Of a stretch of DNA of 64,000 nucleotides, positions 1 to 14,500 are shown one piece after another. The notes under the pieces are model-generated. The model saw only the letters and a list, made by a program, of their open reading frames with translations, ran no database searches and was not told where the DNA came from. A program made the position numbers and the translations under genes. How positions within the stretch are numbered: position 1 is the stretch's first letter; every line of letters starts with the position of its first letter. Source of the DNA: Cephalotus follicularis (taxonomy: Eukaryota; Streptophyta; Magnoliopsida; Oxalidales; Cephalotaceae); the NCBI GenBank assembly GCA_001972305.1, contig BDDD01005238.1, positions 6,564 to 70,563 on the forward strand, written 5' to 3'.

Positions 1-252
1 GTCCAATCCTATTACTTCTAAAATTTCAAAAAAAAATTACACATTTTTGCACGGTTGCCTGACTGGCCGGGTTTGAAAACATTATTTATATATCAAAATA
101 CAATTAATGATGCAATGTTGACTGGAATCCCTGTCCCTGCCACTGCCTGCATTCCTCACTCCTTCGCAGGACGGAACAATCTATATGAAAATGAGTCAAA
201 TAATCATCCTTGTTCTCCAAGTTATTGCGAAACAGGTTTTGACATTCAGCTT
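1..252 (-). other. 3' flank / 3' UTR of the villin gene
   Basis: AT-rich sequence just downstream of the villin stop codon (255-253). It probably holds the 3' untranslated region. I see no other gene in it; the small plus-strand open frame here overlaps the last villin exon in antisense and has no recognisable product. Confidence 0.4.
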
Positions 253-3200
253 TTAAAACAGGTCAATCGACATCTTAAGCTTGTTCTGCTTCCATTTCGG
301 AAGCCCGTTGAAGGCACTTTTTGTCATTCCAAATTTATCTTCGAACTCTTCCTGGGATAAATATGTCTGCAGGTGCCCAAAAGTGCAGACCGCATCAGTT
401 CCCAGAAAATAAGAACTAGCAGATAGTCTATAAAGGTTCATAAAAGAGAACACAGAGACTACCTCTCTTTTAGTCACATCTATTCCCTTCACTGGATCTG
501 TCGAAAGCACTGTTAAACGTTCATATGGATATATTAATGAGTTTACACCGGCTTCACTACCATTCCGCTGAATGACATTAGCACTCTCAGAAGGGGCGCT
601 TTGCTGTGTGCTTGGAGAACCTGCAAACATGATCATATACTTGTAAAGGACTTCATGAAGAACAAATTCAATTAGTTCTAAAAGGGAATACAAACTAACT
701 AAATCTAAGCTTCAATCCCAAACAGTACAAGTGACTATAGTCTAGATAGGAAGCCATTCATTTTGCTCACTATTCAACTAACAAACATTCAGCAGTATCA
801 TGAGGCTCAAACTCTAACGACCTGATAAGTTCACTCGTGTCAGGTTTTTGAAGACTGCTTTGTAGGTGTCATTCATTGTAGTATCCATATTCAGTTAGAG
901 AGAATGCAATTCATCAAATTGCTTATCCCCTAATTGGGATCATTACACCATGCATATAACCTCTCTGGGTGCAAATGCTGCTTTTATTCGCCATTGTTTT
1001 TCAGAGTCTAAGATAGCTTATGCACTATTATAACACCATAACTTAGAAGAGAATGCAAGGTCCAATTAAAAAAATTAACATGACATCAAAATAAATGTTA
1101 AAGGTATTGTCTTACTTCATTCACAATTAAAGGATTTATCATACCAGAACTACCATGATTAGGAGAAGATCCTGAGAAGAGTTTCTTGATGATAGGAGTA
1201 GGGCTAGATAAGAGGTGGTTGTTAAAAGACCTTAGGTTAAAGCCTGAATTCGGTGCAGGAGAAAGACTACTTCCTCGACCATTGGAACTTACTGACTTGC
1301 TTCTCAGACTATCTGGAGTACTTCCCATGGAGTGTGCTTTCCGTGAGTTTCGTACAGGCACCTGAATGATATATTAACCAAACCATAAATAAAATCAATA
1401 TAGAGTTATGAAGGTGAAAGATATCCCAGAACCACATAAGTGAAATCAATTATGAAGATAATTTTCTTAAAAGAAAAAAACATTTAAATTTTTTATTGAT
1501 CGATTGCTATACATTTTCATTTCACATTTTTATAGAGATTTAAAAGAGATACCAGATGCTAGATGCATAGCCAACTTTATAGCCCAAAATATTACCAGAA
1601 CATGGGTACAATCAAAGGTATTCTTGTTCTAACTTAAGATCATGAAAATTTGACTTCATTACCCTTAGCTAAAAAAAACTTTTGCATTACAGCACTGAAG
1701 CTGAATTTTATTTGGCCTAAACAAAACTTGGTACAGTCATCTGTGAGTTTGACGTTTATAGGATTAATAGCTCTAATTCTTGGCAATACAAAGGAACAAA
1801 AACAGGCTTAACTAACACCAAAAGTTCATTGATCCATGCAGTATGATAATGGAATTATGCATAGATCGAAGAAATCATGTCATGGATACGTCTCAGGTGT
1901 CAGCTGACAATGTCAGATTGTATGTTCCTTTTCAGAGAATTTTCTAAGACAAAAATTCAATGCACCTGTCATTAGAGACAAGGAAAAAATTGCATCAAAA
2001 GTGACTTTCTTTGGCTACTTTGATAATACTATTTGGTCATATGTGCTACACTTTTAAAGAAACGATTACACTGATCCAGTGCTGCAGTATGACAAGAAAC
2101 AAAACATAGAAAGCCCAAATTAGGATATACCACACAAAAGTAGCACACAGAACTGAAAAATACATTACAAGAATAAATTAGAACTTCACAAAAGCCAGTC
2201 ACTTACACTGAAGTTCTGTGTTTTTCCTTTGAGAATAGCAAGCTTCCGCTCAAATGAGTTACCATGCATCTACAAAGCTCACCAACTTAGTTAAAATTGT
2301 TAAACTGGTGAATGAATTTTAGAAAAGGAAGCAAAAGGATATTTCCTTGATATCTCATATCTTGTCCTTTCAATGGACCAGAAAAAAATGATACATCTAA
2401 ATAAGCACAAGATGTAAGCTTCTTTCCATCCAATTACGTTCTAAGCCCACGCTAGCCAAACTATGTACATAATTCACTCTGAGCTTGACAGCTACCAGCT
2501 CAGAATAGAAGGTTATCTACTTACATTTGCCTTTGAGGAATCCCATTCGAAAAAACGAGTAAAAAACTGGGGTTCCTGCCCTTCCATAACAACGTATATA
2601 GGAGTCTCTGAAGAAAGTCCTTCAAACAAGATATCCATCTCAAGGAATTTCTGCCAATTCCAATAAAATTTATAAGAAAAATGGGAATGCTGATAAAGGT
2701 GCAGGGCATCAAGTATGCAAGAAGCTATGCTATTTACAGATTTTGCCGTTTCAAAATTTTAGTGTCTTCGATGGACAATTACGTATTAATTCCTATACTT
2801 GTGGCCAAGCAAACCATCAATGCATATGTAACAACAAAACCAGAGGTTAAAACTAAGCACTATATAAATATGTAATTTGTAAATTGGGAGCCTGATTCCT
2901 CGGTAAACAACTGAAGGGAATCATCATAGACTTATATCCCAGAAAAAAAATAATATTGAAACTGATTGTAGGTGTTGAGTACAAGATTGATTAGTACGTG
3001 GCCATAAGACTCATGCCACAGTAAGTTAACTAACCTCTAAGAGAACAAACTCAAAAGTGTTCAAGAAGCAGGGAATGCTGATAAAGGTGCAGGGCATCAA
3101 GTATGCAAGATGCTATGCTATTTACAGATTTTGCCATTTCAAAATTTTAGTGTCTTCGATGGACAATTATGTATAAATTCCTGTACTTGTGGCCAAGTAA

Positions 3201-6200
3201 ACCATCAATACATATGTAACAACAAAACCAGAGGTTAAAACTAAGCGCTATATAAATATGTAATTAGTGAATTGGGAGCCTGATTCCTCGGTAAACAACT
3301 GAAGGGAATCATCATAGGCTTATATCCCGGAAAAAAATAATATTAAAACTAATCGTAGGTGTTGAGTACAAGATTGATTAATGCATGGCCATAAGACTCA
3401 TGCCACAGCAAGTTAACTTACCTCTGAGAGAACAAACTCAAAAGAATTGGAAAACAAATATTTACCAGGCCAAGAGAAAGAGCTTGTTGCTTTGATCCAA
3501 CATTTGAATGGCTTCCAACCCAAAGGTATATTTCTGTGTGGCAGACTAGTACTAAGATGTCTTCAGTAGTCAAATCATCCTGCGTGAAGTTGTAGATCTC
3601 TTTCACCTGTAAATATCATGGTCATGTTCAATATAACTATTTACTTGAAAATTAGAACAATTATGTACTCACTGAATATCACTGTACAAGAGTAATTGTT
3701 TGTGTGCAATTATAGCCTCTAGGAATTAAAATTAATCATATACTAAAAATCCATTCTAATTTCAAATTTCTACAGAGGTGAAGTAAATGGAGTACTAAAA
3801 GGCTTTAGTTCAAATTAGTGATATTACAGATATGAAATTGTTTATTTTAATCGCCCAAAAAGGGTAATTTGCCTTGTCTGGTCTTCCTCAAAGATTCTTG
3901 CTAAAATTCTCATTTACAATTTAATATAATGACTAAATTTGAGTTTCCTTATATCTCTTAGAACCAAACTTTAAGAAATTTGATTAAACATGAGCAAATA
4001 TGATTTCTTCTATGCTTTTTACTAAAAATTATTGCCTTGGACAGGGGACTAATATAAAACCATTTTATCTGAAGAGTTTATGATAGAAAATAAAGGTGCA
4101 CCAACTATGTAAATGCATCCAATGCTTACAGAATTGTATGTGAAGTTTACCTTGAAATCACCTGACAAGATATTCCAACCAAAGTAGCACAAGAGCCATA
4201 ACCCACCATTAGACATGCTTTTACAGCCGTTTACAGATAGATTCTGAACCAAAGCAGAACCAATTATCCTTTGAGATAACAAAATATAATGAGGGTATTT
4301 GCATACCTTCCCTAGAGGTCACCAGAAACAGATTTGGATCTTCTGTATGGCCTTTTATCCTTTTGTCCCTAGGATACTCTGCCTTTCCCCCAAGTGCATT
4401 CCAAAAACTATCAGGTTCACTCCCTTCCCTCACTGATATAGTTTGCCACATAGGCTGCAATGACATCAAGAGGAAATGAATTTTGATAACAATTACTTTG
4501 ACCTAAGTCCACAATGTTTGCATGAAGTCCATTCTACTTAGCTACCAACTGAATGCATAATGCCATTTTTTAAGGGATATTTCCTTCTCTCTTTTTTTGG
4601 TGATTTGCGGCACATATACTTCACAACTTTACCGTAGATGAAGAATACAAATATATAATAAAGGACAGTCACATACATTAATGAATTCCACCATTCTGTC
4701 AAGCAGATCATGGTCTCTTGTCAAAGAAAGATTTCCTATCCAAGTGAAGACAGATTCTTCATTTTGCAGGATGTAGCAATAGGATGAATTTAAGGAGCTT
4801 GAAACCTGCAACAGTTTCAGTTCATAATCAAGTAATATTAAAAACACATGTGCTACGCAGTTTGATACTAAAGCAACAGAAGCAAAGAGAGGTACCCTTT
4901 TGGAGGATACAAATGCCACAATCCCATCCTATGTCAGTAAACAATGTTGTCCACTCTATTAACAAATACTAATGAGCACAGTCAAAGCTCAACTAAATTC
5001 AAGAGAGCCTAAACCAAAGGTTTTGAAGTTAAGTCCAACCTTTTTGGAGAAAAGTCTCAGACTTAACCAAAACAACTGGATTACTCGAGTGATCCAAAAT
5101 GTGGCTAAACTTCATATTAACTAACAGTAAACGGAAACATAGAGATTTAAAAAGAAATTTTGATTATGGATTAACTTCGTTGACAATGAGGCTCTTTGTA
5201 AAAAATTTGGAACACTGTTTTTCATTAAATCTGTCCAACTAGCTGCCCACTTAAACAATGAGTCACATAAATACAAAACAGGCTGCTTATAATTGATTAC
5301 ATGCAAATATTCATGTTTTTCACAACAGAACATGCTTTTCCAATATTTAAACATAAAATAGATAATTTCAATCAGACAAAACACAGGCAACAAAGTGACC
5401 TTCCAATGAAAATGAAATGAACTGTAATTTCCAAAAGAATGCCTTATAAGGCATCCCTAAAGGCGTGTGAAAAGAGAGAGATATTATGGTGACATTGTAG
5501 ACAGATCACAGCACGTAAACTTACTTGATCAACTTGGATGGCTTGCATATTCTTTGGACCTGTCCCTTGAACCCGAAAAAGAGCCGTCCTTTTTCCATCA
5601 TAGGTTTCATCTTCAATACCTTTCTCTGTAATGAACTTCTTATACGCTGTACTCACACCTCCCTACAAGAAAAGGTAAAAAACCAAACATGTGCCTCCTG
5701 TTTAACAGTAGATCAATCTGACAGACAGTTTATGTGACAGGTAAAAGAATTAACCAAAGGAAAAGAAAACATGAAACTTGCAAGGAACGAACCTTGAAAA
5801 CAACTAGTATCTGAAGAATCAAGAAAAATAGAGGTGGCTCCTTACCCTCCACAATTTGAGCCTGAACTCAGAATATAATTAAACCAGTAAAAAGTCGGTA
5901 ATACGCCCAGTGCAGGAAGTGCAAGCCAATAGTCTACATGTGCTTAATGTGGAAAATATGATGACCAATTTAACAAAAGTAAATTCGAGCATTGGTGAAG
6001 TTACAGCAATGATCTATCATAAGAAGAAGAAAGTGTTGCAAAAAAATACGTGAGAAGTAACACTGTAAAACATTTCAGAAGAACACGGACAAAGAATTAC
6101 GTGGACAAAGGATTCAGTAAATGCTCTATATATACAAGCTCAAAGTCTGCAAAAGGAGTCCATTTCTAAGGTTAGGTAAATAAATAGGCTGTAGGCATAC

Positions 6201-9200
6201 AGCCTTGACCAATCAGCAATCAAGCCTTGCAACAAAGCCAATACCACCAACTTGAATCACTTTTTATTTAAATGCCTTTTCGCTTTTAACATTGGCAAAG
6301 GAGCTCAACAAAGGTGACCGTGCTAGTCAAGACATCATTACAAGGCAGTCTCCCTTTGAAAGAAAGGACTAAGCAAGATCAAGTCATTACTCAGGCATGC
6401 AACATTTCTGATTTTCTGATGCATTGAATAATTTATTTTAACATGTTAATTGTTACATGTAATTACACATAGCAGAAGAAATTCTTAAATAAGGAATTCT
6501 GAAGAATTATCTTTAACTATTTGGCACTTACCTATGATATTGGATTAAATAAAGACGAGTTATCCAAAATAGAAATGCACAGCACTATCACTTCCAATTT
6601 TGCTGAATTGATCAAAGACAATCTGGATAATTATATTTGTCAAAGGGGAAGGGAATATAAGTAAAAATGCATATGCTTAAGACTTATAGGAGCAAATAGA
6701 TTATGAGGAGTTCCACCATCCTCTGACAAGGATTCCCTTCTTCATTTAGTCAATAAGAACTGTGTAAGGCCTTATGTTTTAGGATTAGGGGCGATAATTA
6801 TTTAAAACGCTTCTAAAGAGTGTATAAAAAAAGAAAAATAGAGTAAAACTCCAACCTTCTTGTCAATCAATAATTAAGGCTTGCCATCAAGCACACAAGC
6901 TTTACCAACCACCAAACAAGAATTGCCAGTCAGCAAACAGGATTTGCTTGATGACAACTGTACCCATCAACAAAACAACTATATGGAACATGAGAACATA
7001 TCGTTTTCAGTTGAACCAAACTGCTTTATAAGACAAAGACGGGTATAAACACAAATTACAGTGAGAATATATTAAGAGAAGTGTCTAGAAAAGACTTAAA
7101 TATCACATGGTTAACACTTTACTCAGCTTAGTGCCTTATTAGTCAACTAAAATAACTAATTTTGAAGCAGCATAATTGTTTTAAAAGACCCTGCACATAG
7201 AGAGGCAATATCGCTACTTACCAGAACTCGATCAGCCTTGGTTGATATAGCAATGGCATTCATATGGGAGATAGCATGAACTCTATCTTCCTACAAGCAG
7301 GAAAAGTTTATGAACAAATAAAATTAGCTGCCTTACAAGCTCAATAAGGGTTACCTGGTACCTGTAACTTAAAGAAGGAATCTAGGTATATAGAGATTTA
7401 GAAAACTACAGCTAGTTCTTTTTCCTTTCTTTTTTTTAACCATTAAGTACAACTACGAATTCCGAGAAAACAAATACAGCAATTCACCATTTGATATTGT
7501 TGAATAGATTAGTGAAACTTAATTCATTGTATTATGCTAAAGAGAAAATTCATATATATAGGCTTATTACATGGTTGTGAGCCTCTTAGCTAAGCCCAAC
7601 TTGCAAGTAAATACTAACGACAACACTTTCTCTCAAATTGGAGCATACATATCATATAGTCATAACTGATGACAAATATAAAACACTTGACCACTACGGA
7701 GAGGCTTGGTGAAGATGTCTGCTAGTTGTTCTTCTGAACGGGTATGGACTAATTTAAGTTCCCCGCAGTTAACTTTTTCACGAACAAAGTGACAATCCAC
7801 TTCAATGTGCTTTGTCCGTTCATGAAACACTGAAACTAGCAATATGCATCGCAGATTGGTTATCACAGTGAAGCGTAGATGGCCTGGTCACAGAAAATCC
7901 AATCTCGGCCAACAACATATGAATCCATTGTAATTCTCCAGTCACATTAGCCATGGCTCGATACTCAATCTCTGCACTAGATCGAGAAACAACATATTGT
8001 TTCTTGCTTTTCCAGGCACAAGGTTTCCACCAAAAAACACAATACCCTGAAGTAGACCGACGATCAACCGGACATCCAACCCAATCTGCATATGAATAAC
8101 CTGTCACCTCCAAACAATCAGGGTCAGAATAACCAGTACTATGAAGATGTCCTTTATCACAAAATATCAGTCCTCAACCAGGAGCACCTTTCAAATATCG
8201 AACAATGTGAAGGACCGCCTGCCAATGACTAGTATGAGGAGCACTCATAAATTGACTTACTGCACTCACAACGAATGAAATATCTGGTGGAGTAATAGTG
8301 AGGTAGTTCAATTTGCCCACTAAGTGTCGATATTTCTCGGGATCATGAAGAAACTCACCTTTCTCATTATCCAGCTTTACAAGAGGATCCATAGGACTGT
8401 CACCAGGCTTACAATCACACAGACTTGCATCATTCAAGATATCAAGAGTGTATTTCCTTTGACACAGAGCAATACCAACCTCCGAATATGAAACTTCAAT
8501 ACCTAGAAAGTAACGGAGAAGACCCAAGTCTTTAGTATTAAATTTTTGTTGTAAAAACTGCTTGAGTCGTTGTATACCTCTATCATCACTTCCAGTAATA
8601 ATAATATTATCAATATAAACAAGAAGAATCACACACCCAACTGAAGAAGTCATACTAAACACAGAGTGATCAACATTGCATCGTCGCATACCAAAACCAA
8701 TCACAGCATCACTAAGCACAGGAAGATTGTTTCAAAGCATAGTGAGCCTTCCGAAGCCGGCAAACCTTCTCCCCAGAGCAACAAACCCGGGAGGTTGCTC
8801 CATATAAACCTCTTCTTTAAGATCGCCGTGAAGGAAGGCATTATTGACATCCAACTGATGCAATGTCCAATGAAAACGAGCAGCCAAAGAAATCATAATA
8901 CGAACGGATGGAATCTTAGCCACTGGAGAAAAGGTTTCATCATAATCAATGCCATAAGTCTGGGTATAACCCTTCGCAACAAGACGAGCCTTTAAACGTG
9001 CTATTGTACCATCTGGGTGATGCTTGACAGTAAACACCCAACGACACCCAACCAATTGTTTACCAAGGGGTAAAGTAACAAGATCCCAAGACTGATTATC
9101 ATGCAAAGCATTCATCTCTTCCTCCATAGCTCGGCTCCACCCAGAATGAGTGAGTGCTTCCTGTACACTATGAGACACAAACACAGAAGTCTAGAGAAGA

Positions 9201-11489
9201 GACAAAGGCAGTCATATCAGATTTGTATAAAAGACAAAGTGAGAAAGAGGATATTGGGAACCTGTATGGGAACAAGTACAATGTGCAATGGATGACTCAG
9301 TAGACACAGGAGCAGTTGGATCAGGGACGACCGCCAGTGGTGGTGGGCCGAAGCGTGGGCGTCCAGAGTATACCTGCAAGGGTAACGGTTTGGACTAAGG
9401 AATCGGTACTAGTAAAGAATCCTCTGTTTTCAGCGTTGATCTAGATTGTAGTGATACCGATCCTGACTATGATGATGACCTTGAGGTCTGGCTCTTTTGT
9501 TATTGTCCTCTCGTTCGTGGTTTGGTGTTGATGAGTAGTGCCGTGAAGCCTTTGTTTGCCACGACTGTTAACTATTTTTTGGGAGATGCGTTTTGCGACT
9601 TTATGGTATGAACTTGTGTGTTAGTGTGGCCTGCCCTAAGGTGCATGTTGTTTCTTGATTGTGTGGTGTGGTAGTTCCCTGTTTAGTGTACTTTGTGAAG
9701 TGATTTGTCATTGTGAGCGACAATGATGCCTTCTGAGAATGTCTCAGTGATTTCAATCTCTGTTAGTAACTCACAGAGCGTACTTCATGGCCTAACTAGA
9801 TTACATACAACATTACCTAAACTTGATGGTACAGATTACTCAACATGGTCCATGGCAGTCTATACCTACATCAAGGCTAGTAATCACTCTCAGTGGCTTG
9901 ATTCGGCTCCTCCGACTGATACTACTGCATTTCGGGCTTGGAAGGTCACAGACGCTGGATTGAGAACTTTGTTATGGGGTTGTATGACAGATTCTACAAA
10001 ACATCTATTTGTTTCTAGTCATACCGCTCGTGCTATATGGGAAAAATGTACTCTTTTGTATTCAGGCCAGAACAATATGAGTAGGGTGTGTGATGCTTGG
10101 CTCTCTCTCTTTGGCACAAGCCAAAATGGCGCAAGTATTGTTGATTATTATGCTCGGTTTACCTCATTGGTTCAGCGTCTCCAGTCATATTTTCCTCCTG
10201 CAGCCACTGTTGCTGAAATGGAGAAACGAGAGGCTGATATGTTATCATTGTTGTTTCTTCGTGGTCTTGATTATCAGCATCATGCTCTTCGACAACAGCT
10301 TATTTCTACCCGTACCCTACCCACCATTAAGGAGGTGTATTCTCGAGTTAGTTTATATGCTCCACAAAACTCATCGTCTCTGGTTTCTGAGAGTGGTGCT
10401 ATGGTTGCTCGCGGAGGTCGGAGTAGCCGTGGTTGTGGTAATACTCGTGGTCGTTGGAGTTTTGATAGTAGAGGCCGTAGCAGTGGTGGTGTACCTCGAG
10501 GAGGTGGTTATTGGTAGTTCTCGGGCAACCAAATCTGGTCATTTTTTTACCCACTGTCGGTGTGATGGTCATACGGTGGACTATTGCTATGACCTTCACC
10601 CTGAGTTGCGAGGTTTGCAGGCCTCTCTTGGAGCCTCTAGTGAGTCTCCTCCTACTTTAAATCCTTCTTTTGGTATGATGACCTTACAGTTGACCCGTGC
10701 TGAGTATGATGCGATGATTCGGTCTCAACCTCCTAGTGATTATGCTTTTGCTGCTACTTTTGCACAACACAGTAAGCCTAATCCTGCTTGTCTCTTATCT
10801 GGTTCTTCTCGCCCTTGGATCATTGATTCCGGGGCTACCCATCATATGACTGGCGATCAAAACCTCCTTTCCACCGTATCTTCCGGTTCTTCAACCTCTG
10901 TTACCTTGACGGATGGTTCTAAGTCCAAGGTTGCCAGTATAGGTTTTGTATCGTTGAGTTCATCTTTGTCCTTACCATCTATTTATCATGTTCCAAATTT
11001 TCCGTGCAGTTTGTTATCTGTTAGCCACCTCACCCGTGATCTTGAATGTACTGTCTTGTTTTCGTCCACTTCGTGTGTTTTTCAGGATCGGAAGACTGGA
11101 CGCCAGTGAAACTTAGTTCATTGTATTATGCTAAGGAGAAAAGCCATATATACAGGCTTCTTACATGGATGTGGGCCTCTTAGCTAAGCACAACTTGTAA
11201 GTAAATACTAACGATAACAGATACATAAAAAAAAATTGAAAAACTGTTTCATTATGTTTGTGCAGCATGAACAGCTAGATAGCCTTCATAATGAGTTTAT
11301 GATTACCTCATCTAAAAATTTTCATGCTTTTAATCAGATATTACTAGTAAAATTTATCAACTACTGAAGCTAGCACTCATATAAGTTCCTTTACTTCCTT
11401 TATAGATGTCTTTGGCAAATCCGTGTGCCAAGTACTTCTAGTTTGTTCACAATATGACCATGCAAAGAAAGATCCAAATATAATCATTT

Positions 11490-11569
<80 letters not shown>

Positions 11570-14500
11570 TAAATTAATTAGTATGTGTTAGTATATATAT
11601 ATTGTTTTATTCATAAAAATCATCTTAATCGTTTTTTGAATATAATTGAGAAACCTTAGATTCTCGTTCATGATTCGTTCAATAGGAGTGAATCATGAAT
11701 TGTCCAGTTCGGACAGTTCTTGCATACGTACGTCTACTGTAAGATATATCGTTATTTTGTGTACATAGTTTTCTTCAAGAAAGTTTCGGTTACACTCCTT
11801 AAACATGTTCCTCGAATACATAATTAAAAGAGTCTTCTTCAGGAAGTTCCTTCACATCATAACCTTGTTGCTTGAACATCGCTGGAAAAGAAATTGTATG
11901 AAAATCATTGTAACAGCAAACTATAATAGTAACAATGTGCTTACTTATTGGTTCATTGCTGCACAAGCAACTAACCTGCTACTTTTTCTCGACCTTCTTC
12001 GTACAGCCTGGGTTCTACTGTTTGAGGCCAACTGTCAAAGTATGACCTAAAAATAGCAGTTTCTAATCCTTCAGTTATAAAGGTTAAATGGGCCTCAGAT
12101 GACCTGTCATGATTCCTGAGAAAATCCTGAAAAAGAGAAGCTACCAATCAAGAAGGGAATGATGCCCTCAAGAATATTCGTGGGCAAAAACCAAAATGGT
12201 CAACAGATGGCCTTTCGTGCATGAATAACACCTTTTCCATGTTTTTCTTATAAATTTATTGAGAGAGAGAGAGGGGGGGAGAGAGAGAGATTCTTACTTC
12301 TGTAGCTGAGATAGTTGTCTTCCGTTCTGTGAGGGAGGTACCTCTTCCCATCCATACAAAAATCTCAGTGTCACAATCTAACATATAACACTTGCTTGTG
12401 TCAAGCATTTCTTTGTTCAATGAATCAGTTCCACTTTGACACAGTTTGCCCTGCGTAGTTATCCTGTTGATAAGAAAATCACTCCTTCAGAAAACTAAAT
12501 CTTAAAAAGGGAAGGATGGAGAACCTTGTGACCTTCAAAGGAAGATAAGATTTTAAAGTTACAAAAGATACACAACAAAGCATAATCCAAAATTTGGACA
12601 GATCAATTGGCCGAGTGACTGTTGAACTAAAAACTATAAGTATAAAACTGAAAATATTTATAAATATGGATGCAATAGATAGATATACTTTGGCCAAAAC
12701 GAGGAGTTCATTTATACTTATGTCAGCTAAAAACAATTTTGAATGGAGGCTTAGTAACATCTAAGAATAGAAGATAACAGATAAAGTTAGCATAGATGCA
12801 TCTCCGATGTCCAATCTCAAGGCAACACTCACCAGAAAAATTTAACAGATGGAGAATCACTTTGTTTCTGAACACCATAGGGTGAGTCGTTTGGTATGGG
12901 GGCATAGCCACCAAAAAAACTCCAGAACTCACCAACATCAGCATCACCAACAAATTTTCCATCCTCTGCAGCATTGCTCAGTTAAATCACAATAACTTTG
13001 TTTTTAAAAAATTGAAATACAACTATAAAGATTCTAACCTACAGTTGCCACCTCACAGTTTCCATTGTGCTTATTCTCTTTAATATACTGAACCACCTCC
13101 AAAGCTTTAGCTCTTTCTTGTATGCTAGAGTTGCATCCACTAAAAAGGAAAATTTTTGATGCTGTGTCAAGTACGAATACATCATTGTGGTTCAAGGATG
13201 TCCGGGTAAAAGGCACCTGGTCAACATGCCCACCACATAGACCATGATAAGCCAAATATTATAAAGGCAAAGAGTATAGGTACAACTGTACAAGTAGGTA
13301 CTCAATATGGACGTACATGAATGAGGCTAAAACATTCATTTTAGCCATATTATTAGGATTTATCAATTCAACATTTGTACGAGAAAGTAATACATTAAAA
13401 TAGGCACCCTTAGTTACTATCGTGGGCCTTTTGTCCAAAGGGGCATGCTAAAATGGCTTCCAAATCAAAGATAGAAAATACAGTTTATACCGGTTTGGTT
13501 TCACTCCATCAAAATTTAAACTATACTTACTTCTTTAACATAGACAGCATGGTCTCCTTTGCATGTTAACAGGCTGACTTTGTATGTTTCCACATTCGAG
13601 TCCCCTGTTTGTGAAGAATATACTCCTTCAATTGGTATGATGCAAGGTCTGAAGTATGACAAGAACATCTCTGTTTCTATGCCTTGAACTTCTCTATATT
13701 GCACAGTGCAGGACCCTAGGGCTGCATCTATTTCCAGCGCTTTTTCTGATGCCAAGGCTGAGTCCATCTGAAAATACAATAAGAAAACTTAAGAAAACCT
13801 TCCACATTGACATGAGACAACATAAAGAATGGATGCAAAAAAACAAATTAAATGTTCTGTTCATCACATGAACGGTTTTTTATCCAATAAGTTTGTTTTT
13901 GGGTGAGATCTTGGACTCAAGCATTTGGTGGTCCTATTCACTCCCTTGCCTATAAACCATTAATCTTGATATTCTAAAAGCTTATAACTATTACCTTGAC
14001 AGGTTTACTTTCAACAACAATCTAAACCACTAATTACTACATGAAGGGAGAGGATATTGAAAAACCTCATTTGCATCCTTTCCCAGCCAATAATGTATGT
14101 CATGCTGAGGAGGGCCATCTTTAAGCAGAATTGTCTGTCTCAGACAACAAACAAGTGAATAACCCAAGTTAAATGTCAGTTAAAGAGAGGGTACAGTAAA
14201 AGTTTAATCAGGTTGTGGATTAAGTTCGATCAAATATGCATTGCTAAGAGAAACCTCGGAATCTCCAGATATCCACTAAACTATTAAAGGATAGTTTTAT
14301 AAATTGTACCACAGCTTGTTATCTAAAAGAAAATTGGCTGAAATCTTCCAATAACTTACATTTAAAACAATATATGCACTTCCAGAATAGAATTTCCCAT
14401 GTGAAGACTTTGTAACAGGTACCAGTTGATGGTTCTCAATGCACCAGATTTCTAAACCTCTAAAACAAGAAGGATAAGGATAAAGCAACAAACACCTAAT

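Larger units (their letters stand above)
7498..11219 (-). mobile_element. Ty1/copia LTR retrotransposon, internally inverted, in villin intron 9
   Basis: The outer ends are direct repeats: a complete LTR at 7498-7625 (TGTTGAATAG to CGACAACA) and a truncated one at 11107-11219 ending GATAACA. The flanking 5-mers are GATAT (7493-7497) and GATAC (11220-11224), a target duplication with one mismatch. The reverse transcriptase and RNase H half reads on the minus strand, while gag and protease read on the plus strand, so the middle has been inverted after insertion. No integrase zinc finger or DDE core is visible between the two halves. The element cannot be autonomous. Confidence 0.85.

Noticed and set aside
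7222-11881. The idea that the copia insertion itself deleted the villin exon
   Set aside because: The near-perfect target duplication GATAT/GATAC shows a clean insertion, so the exon loss needs a separate event.
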